From Curtobacterium sp. 458 (GTDB lineage Bacteria; Actinomycetota; Actinomycetes; Actinomycetales; Microbacteriaceae): DNA of 64,000 nucleotides. The notes beneath the pieces are model-generated. The model was not told the origin of the DNA. It searched no databases and saw only the letters and a program-made list of their open reading frames with translations. The position numbers and the translations under genes are program-made. The DNA lies in the NCBI RefSeq assembly GCF_030406605.1, contig NZ_CP129104.1, forward strand, positions 3,300,687-3,364,686. Reading direction: 5' to 3'. Below, in pieces: positions 58,925-64,000 of this stretch. Numbering within the stretch: position 1 is the first letter of the stretch; the number at the start of each line of letters is the position of its first letter.

Positions 58925-59827
58925 ATGCTCGACGTCCGCCGTCTCGTCCTCCTCCGGGAGCTCTCCATCCGGGGCACGATCGCGGCGGTCGCCGAAGCCG
59001 TGAACTTCACCCCGTCGGCCGTCTCGCAGCAGCTCGCAGCCCTCGAACGCGAGGCCGGCGTCCCCCTCCTGCGCAAGGCCGGCCGACGCCTCCAGCTCAC
59101 CCCGCAGGCCGAGGTGCTCGTGCAGGCAGCCGGACACGTCCTCGACGTCCTGGAGCAGGCGCAGTCCGAGGTCGAGGGCTCCATGCCGACCGTCCAGGGC
59201 CGGGTCCGGGTCGCGGTGTTCCAGTCCGCCGCGCTCGCGCTCATGCCGAACGCCCTGCACGCGATGGCGACCGCGCACCCGGACGTGCGGATCGAGATGG
59301 TGCAGCGCGAGCCGGAGACGGCGCTGCACGAGACCTGGATCCGTGACTTCGACATGGTCATCGCCGAGCAGTACCCGGCGCACGCGGCTCCGCGACTGCC
59401 GGGACTCCACCGCGAGGACCTCACGACCGACGCCGTCCGCCTGGCACTCCCCCCGCTCGACACCGCGCTCGCGCCGGTCACCTCGATCGCGGACGCCGAG
59501 GCCCTCCCGTGGGTGATGGAGCCGCGCGGCACGGCGTCCCGGCACTTCGCGGAGCAGGTCTGCCGCCAGCACGGCTTCGAGCCCGACGTCCGCTACGAGA
59601 CCGCCGACCTGCAGACGCAGATCCGCCTGGTCGAGTCCGGCAACGCGGTCAGCCTCATGCCCGACCTGATGTGGACCGGACGCACGACGACGTGCCGCCT
59701 GGTGGAGCTACCGGAGCAGCCGCGCCGCACGATCTTCACCGTGGTCCGGTCCGCGGGGTCGTCGTCGCCCGCCGTGCGGACGTTGCGCGCCGAACTGGAA
59801 CGCGCCGCGGCGGTCGTCGGCGACTGA
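58925..59827 (+). CDS. LysR-family regulator, probable putA activator
   Basis: A 300-residue regulator. The N-terminal helix-turn-helix is VRRLVLLRELSIRGTIAAVA, AVNFTPSAVSQQLAALEREA, GVPLLRKAGRRLQLTPQAEV. The effector domain follows, with VRVAVFQSAALALMPNALHA, IRDFDMVIAEQYPAH and ALPWVMEPRGTASRHFAEQV. It is divergent from putA across an 81-base spacer, the usual position for a proline-responsive activator (PutR-like) in actinobacteria. Function as a putA regulator is inferred from position. Confidence 0.9.
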   Translation: MLDVRRLVLLRELSIRGTIAAVAEAVNFTPSAVSQQLAALEREAGVPLLRKAGRRLQLTPQAEVLVQAAGHVLDVLEQAQSEVEGSMPTVQGRVRVAVFQSAALALMPNALHAMATAHPDVRIEMVQREPETALHETWIRDFDMVIAEQYPAHAAPRLPGLHREDLTTDAVRLALPPLDTALAPVTSIADAEALPWVMEPRGTASRHFAEQVCRQHGFEPDVRYETADLQTQIRLVESGNAVSLMPDLMWTGRTTTCRLVELPEQPRRTIFTVVRSAGSSSPAVRTLRAELERAAAVVGD

Positions 59828-59951
59828 CCGGTCGGTCGCCGTCCGCCGGACCGTTACCGGACCGAGACCCGACGCCCGTCAGGACCGCGGCCGCCACGAC
59901 ACCCCTGGGCGAGGGCACCTCCCGGTGCCCACCGACACCCAGGGGGATCCC

Positions 59952-61781
59952 ATGCAGCAGTCCTGCCCACGCCGACTCCGTCACGGCGCCGCGATCGGAG
60001 CGGCCGTCGCCGTCGTCACCGCGTCATCCGCCTTCGGCATCGGTGCCACCGCGGCGTTCGCCGACGACGCACCGACGGCCGTGCAGACGGTCGACTCCGG
60101 CACGCCAGTCACGTCCGACGCCGCCGCCGACACCCGGCCTGGAGGCACGACCTCCGACCCGACGACGGCCCCCGCTGGCGACACGGTCGCCCCCGACCGG
60201 ACGACCACCCCTGACGAGACCCACGGCACCGCCGCGGCTCCCGCCGTCCCGGACGCGCCCGCCGCTCCCGCCGTCACGCCCGCCGCCGAGCAGCGCGCCG
60301 GCCTCGCGTTCCCGGACGGCACGACCGCGGACGCACCGCTCCTGCTCGAGGCCACCGCCGGCGACACCGTCGACCGGACCTTCACGGCGGCCGGAGGCAC
60401 GGCAGCAGTCACGTACGAGCTGCGCGGTGCCGGTGGGAAGCCGATCGTCGGCGACGGCTCGTTCAACGACGACTACACGCTCGACGGCTCGACCGGTCGC
60501 CTGTCCGGCACCGCCCGACTCGCCACGTCGTACGACTTCCAGGTCGTCGCGACGAGCGGGTCCGAGCGCGCGGTCGAGTACGTGCGCCTCACCGTCCGAC
60601 CGGGAGCGCCGGTCGGGGTCACCTTCGCGGTGTCGGCCTCCGACGGTGCCGGCATGTGGCAGGTCGAGACGGACGGCACGATCTGGGAGCAGGCAGCGGG
60701 GCAGGGCCGCGTCCGCATCGTGCCCGAGGTCCCCGTGGCCGAGGGCTCGCCCCTCGTGCTCGCCGGCCTCGCGGTCGACGCGTACGGCAACCGCACGACG
60801 CCGGGTGGGGACGACGACCCCCACCCGCGGTCGACCGTGACGAGCACGGTCCCGTCCGACCGGGCCGTGTGGTCCGACGACGGGTCGAACACGGTCTCGT
60901 TCACCGCGACCGGCACGCGCACCCTGACGGTCTCGGAGGGCGGCGCCTCGACCTCGTTCACGGTCGACGCCAGCTCCGCGACGGAGTCGTTCGGGTTCGC
61001 CGCGGAGACGCAGACCCGGTTCACCGCGGTCGCCGGCGAGCCGTTCTCGGCCGAGTTCCCCGTGACCGGGGGCGGCGACGACCTGCGGTACCAGCTCCGC
61101 TCCTCGGACGGGACGCCGTACGAGGGGCAGGACGGCCTGGACGTGCGGATCGATCCCCGCACCGGCTCGCTCACCGGCAGCGGCACGGTGGCGGGGACGT
61201 ACCACCTCCGGGTGGTCGCGGCGGGTGGCGGCGTGGAAGCCGTCGTCCCCGTCGAGCTCACCGTGACGCCGGCTGCGTTCGACCACTTCGACGTCAGCGT
61301 GCGCCAGGCCGACGCCGGGGACACCGGGGACTGGTGGTACGTCGAGGGTGACACCGTGGAACACGTCCACGGTGACCCCGTGGGCGAGCGCGTCGACGCC
61401 GTCCCTGCGCGACAGGGTGACCGGATGGTCGTCTTCACCGTCGCCCAGGACCGGTTCGGCAACGTCCTGGACCACCTCGTCGACCGCACCCTCACGAGCG
61501 ACGTCGCGAGCGACCGGTTCGCCCTCGACCCCGTCAGCGGCGGCACGACGGTCACGTTCGCGCGTGCGTCCCGGCACGTCGTGACGGTCAGCTACGAGGG
61601 CGGTTCCCAGGCGATCCCGATCGACGTCTCGCCCGACGCCGAAGCCTCGATCGGGCACGACGCGACGGGCACCCTGGCGTACACCGGGTCGGACTCCTCG
61701 GGGCCGCTCGGGTGGGCGCTCGGCCTGCTCGCCGCCGGCGGCGGTCTGCTGCTGCACCGCCTCCGTCGCCGTCGCGCCTGA
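59952..61781 (+). CDS. Secreted Ig-like surface protein ending in LAYTG
   Basis: A 609-residue surface protein. A signal peptide (AAIGAAVAVVTASSAFGIG, cut near FADDA) and a Thr/Pro/Ala linker are followed by putative Ig-like repeats (TYELRGAGGKPIV; DFQVVATSGSERAVEYVRLTV; RYQLRSSDGTPYEG; TYHLRVVAAGG). GVTFAVSASDGAG and FDHFDVSVRQADAG open ligand-like modules also seen in its neighbour. The C-terminus has GTLAYTGSDSSG, then a hydrophobic helix and RLRRRRA, the sortase-type wall-sorting pattern. ATG 59952 has AGGGGG upstream. A hairpin follows its stop. Confidence 0.85.
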   Translation: MQQSCPRRLRHGAAIGAAVAVVTASSAFGIGATAAFADDAPTAVQTVDSGTPVTSDAAADTRPGGTTSDPTTAPAGDTVAPDRTTTPDETHGTAAAPAVPDAPAAPAVTPAAEQRAGLAFPDGTTADAPLLLEATAGDTVDRTFTAAGGTAAVTYELRGAGGKPIVGDGSFNDDYTLDGSTGRLSGTARLATSYDFQVVATSGSERAVEYVRLTVRPGAPVGVTFAVSASDGAGMWQVETDGTIWEQAAGQGRVRIVPEVPVAEGSPLVLAGLAVDAYGNRTTPGGDDDPHPRSTVTSTVPSDRAVWSDDGSNTVSFTATGTRTLTVSEGGASTSFTVDASSATESFGFAAETQTRFTAVAGEPFSAEFPVTGGGDDLRYQLRSSDGTPYEGQDGLDVRIDPRTGSLTGSGTVAGTYHLRVVAAGGGVEAVVPVELTVTPAAFDHFDVSVRQADAGDTGDWWYVEGDTVEHVHGDPVGERVDAVPARQGDRMVVFTVAQDRFGNVLDHLVDRTLTSDVASDRFALDPVSGGTTVTFARASRHVVTVSYEGGSQAIPIDVSPDAEASIGHDATGTLAYTGSDSSGPLGWALGLLAAGGGLLLHRLRRRRA

Positions 61782-61794
61782 CGCGACCAGGCGA

Positions 61795-61838
61795 CGGACG
61801 GGAGGCACGGGTCGGGCCCGCACCGCGCCTCCCGTCCG
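61795..61838. terminator. Terminator hairpin with CGGACGGGAGGC arms
   Basis: Arms 61795-61806 and 61827-61838 are perfectly complementary, with GC-rich inner pairing. It follows the first surface-protein gene by 14 bases and belongs to the shared GGGAGGC family. Confidence 0.75.
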
Positions 61839-62008
61839 ATGTTCAGTTGCTGTGGAAAACCCCAGGTCAGATGCTGTGTGGACCCGAATCGTTCCGTGAT
61901 GGAACCGCAACCTCCGGTCCACCCGGACGGCGCTCCGGAGCCGTAGCGTCAGCATCGACAGGAGCGGATGGCCGCCCTGCGAACCCGGACCTCCCAGGGG
62001 GGAAATCC

Positions 62009-63313
62009 ATGCGCACCACCACCACCTCGCCGCGCCGCCGTGCCGCGCTCGTCGCGGCGACCGCGATCGCGGTCGTCACCGTCGGTTCCGGCGCCGCGTT
62101 CGGCGTCACCGCGGCGAACGCGGCGACCGGCACGGCGACGTCGACGTCGACGACTGCTCCGGCCGCCGGCACGTCGGCTTCGGGCTCGACGTCGTCGGCC
62201 CCGGCCGCGGGGACGCCCGCCGCGACCACGCCGGTCGCGTTCACGGAGCCGTCGACGAAGGCCGCACCGCTCGCCCTCACGGCAACCGTCGGCACCCCGT
62301 TCAGCCACACGTTCCACACCACCGGCGGGGACGGCACGGTTGCGTACGCGATCCAGGACGCACCGTCGAGCGCCTGGACCGTGCAGTCGGACACGGGCGT
62401 GCTGAGCACGACCCCGACCACTGCGGGGACCTACGACTTCGAGGTCGTCGCCCTGAGCGGTGGCACTCAGGCGACCGAGTACGTGCAGGTCACGGTCTCG
62501 CCCTCGCCGGTGTCGTTCACCGAGCCGTCGACGAAGGCGCAGCCCCTCGCCCTCACCGCGACCGCCGGCACGACCTTCACCCACACCTTCCAGCTCGTCG
62601 GCGGGAGCGGCTCCACCGCGTACGCGATCCAGGACGCGCCGTCGTCGAAGTTCACCGTCAACGTCTCCACCGGCGTGCTGACGAGCACCGAGACCACGGC
62701 GGGTACGTACGACTTCGAGGTCGTCGCCCTCCGTGGGACGGCGACGGCGACCGAGTACGTCCGGCTCACGGTGCGCCCCGCGGCGGCCGTCGGGGTCACA
62801 AGCATCGTCAGTGACGGGAACCCCGACCACGGGGCCTACCAGATCGGTGTGACCGGTGCGATCGAGTCGTTCAGCGCCACCGGCAAGGACCTCGGCAGGG
62901 TGTCGTCCATCCCCGCGAAGCAGGGCGGCACGATCCGGGTCACCGGCGTCGCGGTCGACCGGTTCGGGAACCTCGTGACGCCCGGCACCGTCGGCCGGCA
63001 GCCGATCGGGACGGTCACGAGCTCCGTCGCGTCCGACCGCATCGTGGCGGACCCCACGAAGGAGTACGTGCTCGTCACGTTCCCGCACGCGTCGCAGCAC
63101 CGCCTGACGGTGTCGCAGGACGGCGTCTCCGGCTCGTTCGTCGTCGCCGTGCAGCCGCTCGCCACCGCCGCGGTCGCGACATCGGCGACCGGGACCGGCG
63201 CGACGCTCGCGTACACCGGGGCCGACGAGCGCGGACCGATCGCCTGGGGTGCGGGCCTCCTCGCCGCGGGCGCCACCCTGCTCGGCTTCCGACTGCGTCG
63301 CCGTCGCCTCTGA
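62009..63313 (+). CDS. Secreted Ig-like surface protein ending in LAYTG (paralogue)
   Basis: A 434-residue paralogue of the 59952 protein. A signal peptide (AALVAATAIAVVTVGSGAAF, cut near ANAA) leads to two highly similar modules of about 85 residues, both with FTEPSTKA.PLALTAT, AYAIQDAPSS and AGTYDFEVVAL, followed by a module starting VGVTSIVSDGNPDHGAYQIG. The C-terminus has ATLAYTGADERG, a hydrophobic helix and RLRRRRL, a wall-sorting signal. The nearly identical modules suggest recent internal duplication. AGGGGGGAAAT precedes ATG 62009. The cognate sortase is not in the window. Confidence 0.86.
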   Translation: MRTTTTSPRRRAALVAATAIAVVTVGSGAAFGVTAANAATGTATSTSTTAPAAGTSASGSTSSAPAAGTPAATTPVAFTEPSTKAAPLALTATVGTPFSHTFHTTGGDGTVAYAIQDAPSSAWTVQSDTGVLSTTPTTAGTYDFEVVALSGGTQATEYVQVTVSPSPVSFTEPSTKAQPLALTATAGTTFTHTFQLVGGSGSTAYAIQDAPSSKFTVNVSTGVLTSTETTAGTYDFEVVALRGTATATEYVRLTVRPAAAVGVTSIVSDGNPDHGAYQIGVTGAIESFSATGKDLGRVSSIPAKQGGTIRVTGVAVDRFGNLVTPGTVGRQPIGTVTSSVASDRIVADPTKEYVLVTFPHASQHRLTVSQDGVSGSFVVAVQPLATAAVATSATGTGATLAYTGADERGPIAWGAGLLAAGATLLGFRLRRRRL

Positions 63314-63335
63314 GCGGTCCGCTCCGCCGTCGACG

Positions 63336-63365
63336 CGGGCCCGGTGCCGATCCGCACCGGGCCCG
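63336..63365. terminator. 12-bp terminator hairpin
   Basis: Arms CGGGCCCGGTGC (63336-63347) and complement (63354-63365) pair perfectly around CGATCC, 23 bases after the second surface-protein stop, followed by GGTTTCCG. Confidence 0.7.
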
Positions 63366-63518
63366 TGCCGGTTTCCGTAACGTTCCCCCCAACCCTGGTC
63401 ACATTTCGGCGTCGAGCCGCCGTATCCACTCAGCGCGGCCCTACGATCCGAGGGCCGAAGATTCTCGGCGAACTCTTACGATCCGGCACCCGACCGGACC
63501 TGGACCCTGGGGGAGAAC

Positions 63519-64000
63519 GTGCGTCGAAGCACTTCAACCGCCCGACGCGCCTGCGCGCTCGGGACCACCGCCGCGCTCGTCGTCCTGACGACCGGCCTCG
63601 GCATCATGACCGCGACGGCCGCGAACGCTGCGCCGTCGGACACGGACGGCTCGGTGTCCGTGCAGGCCGACCCGACGCAGACGGAGACGCCGGCGCCGAC
63701 GGACACCCCGTCGCCGACGGTCACGCCCGCCCCGACGACGACGCCGTCGCCCACATCGACGCCCGCGCCGACCGGTGAGCCGACGCCGACGGGATCGACC
63801 GCGCCGACGTTCCCGCTGCTGCCGCACCTGCGCTCCTCGGCACCGGCCGCGAGCGACGCCACGGACGCGAGCACCACCGCCGCCGCCGCCGCCCCGACCG
63901 CGACGATCACGGGCGACGCGAAGGTCGGCTCCACGCTCACCGCCAGCTGGGACGGCTTCGACGCCGACGGCTCGTTCAAGTACCAGTGGCTCGACGCGAC
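63519..64000 (+). CDS. Third secreted surface protein (3' truncated by window)
   Basis: An open frame from GTG 63519 to the window end with no stop. GGGGGAGAAC gives a good ribosome-binding site. A signal peptide (CALGTTAALVVLTTGLGIM, cut near ANAA) is followed by Thr-Pro repeats (TPAPTDTPSPTVTPAPTTT and similar) and the start of a module ATITGDAKVGSTLTASWDG ending FKYQWLDA. That last motif is typical of bacterial Ig-like repeats in actinobacterial surface proteins. It continues beyond 64000, so length and sorting signal are unknown. Confidence 0.75.
   Translation, partial: MRRSTSTARRACALGTTAALVVLTTGLGIMTATAANAAPSDTDGSVSVQADPTQTETPAPTDTPSPTVTPAPTTTPSPTSTPAPTGEPTPTGSTAPTFPLLPHLRSSAPAASDATDASTTAAAAAPTATITGDAKVGSTLTASWDGFDADGSFKYQWLDA

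Overview
The window is GC-rich, densely coded chromosomal DNA of an actinobacterium, most probably Curtobacterium or a near relative in Microbacteriaceae. The pointers are a class II DAHP synthase beside a PASTA-domain kinase (the pknL-aroG neighbourhood of mycobacteria and corynebacteria), a GarA/FtsR/MerR block, pyruvate carboxylase, bifunctional PutA, LAxTG-type surface proteins, a Pat-1/Chp-like secreted protease, and frequent GTG starts with leaderless-looking promoters. This is inferred from gene content and base composition; no database search was possible. No rRNA, tRNA, CRISPR array, prophage or transposase was seen.

Layout. 1-6345: 3' end of a LysM/lysozyme-like gene, a PknL-like kinase, then on the minus strand glk-plsC-aroG. 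6490-12726: acyl-CoA synthetase (+), a 43-residue ORF, and pyc-def (-). 12787-16089: orphan ParA (+), a repeat-filled gap, and garA-ftsR plus a second merR (-). 16314-20410: a GT2 polysaccharide synthase translationally coupled to a GH18/CBM protein (-). 20869-22910: two FecCD permeases behind a possible DtxR/IdeR box. 23087-30339: HtrA-like protease, small RNA-binding and hypothetical proteins, a J-domain/NERD-like protein with two paralogous 123-residue neighbours, an HTH_42 protein and an APH-type kinase. 30493-32390: GntR regulator and MFS transporter. 32461-36611: Nudix-NYN fusion divergent from a TPP riboswitch controlling thiM-thiE-thiD/tenA (thiamine salvage). 36652-46782: small metabolic enzymes, regulators (MarR, LysR, HxlR) and transporters. 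46824-55226: secreted trypsin-like protease, patatin, S9 peptidase, acyl-CoA dehydrogenase with a divergent TetR-like regulator, a 51-residue zinc-ribbon protein and a thioesterase. 55358-59827: putA with a divergent LysR. 59952-64000: three consecutive secreted surface proteins, the first two ending in LAYTG, the third cut by the window edge.

Two features are not explained by ordinary gene annotation. First, intergenic spaces carry families of palindromes: 118-bp elements near 13.7 and 13.9 kb with a decayed relative near 20.6 kb, a GCGAAAGCGACAGAA family near 3.0 and 44.1 kb, a CACGTGTCGATCGACGCGTG family near 51.8 kb, and terminator hairpins sharing a GGGAGGC/GCCTCCC core. Second, tandem repeats repeatedly sit exactly at or just after gene 3' ends. 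Two have periods divisible by three (66 and 36 bp) and include the stop codon, as if gene ends are being duplicated.

Functionally the window mixes central metabolism (glucose phosphorylation, anaplerosis, shikimate entry, proline catabolism), cell-surface and exopolysaccharide functions, iron uptake, thiamine salvage, and kinase/FHA signalling.
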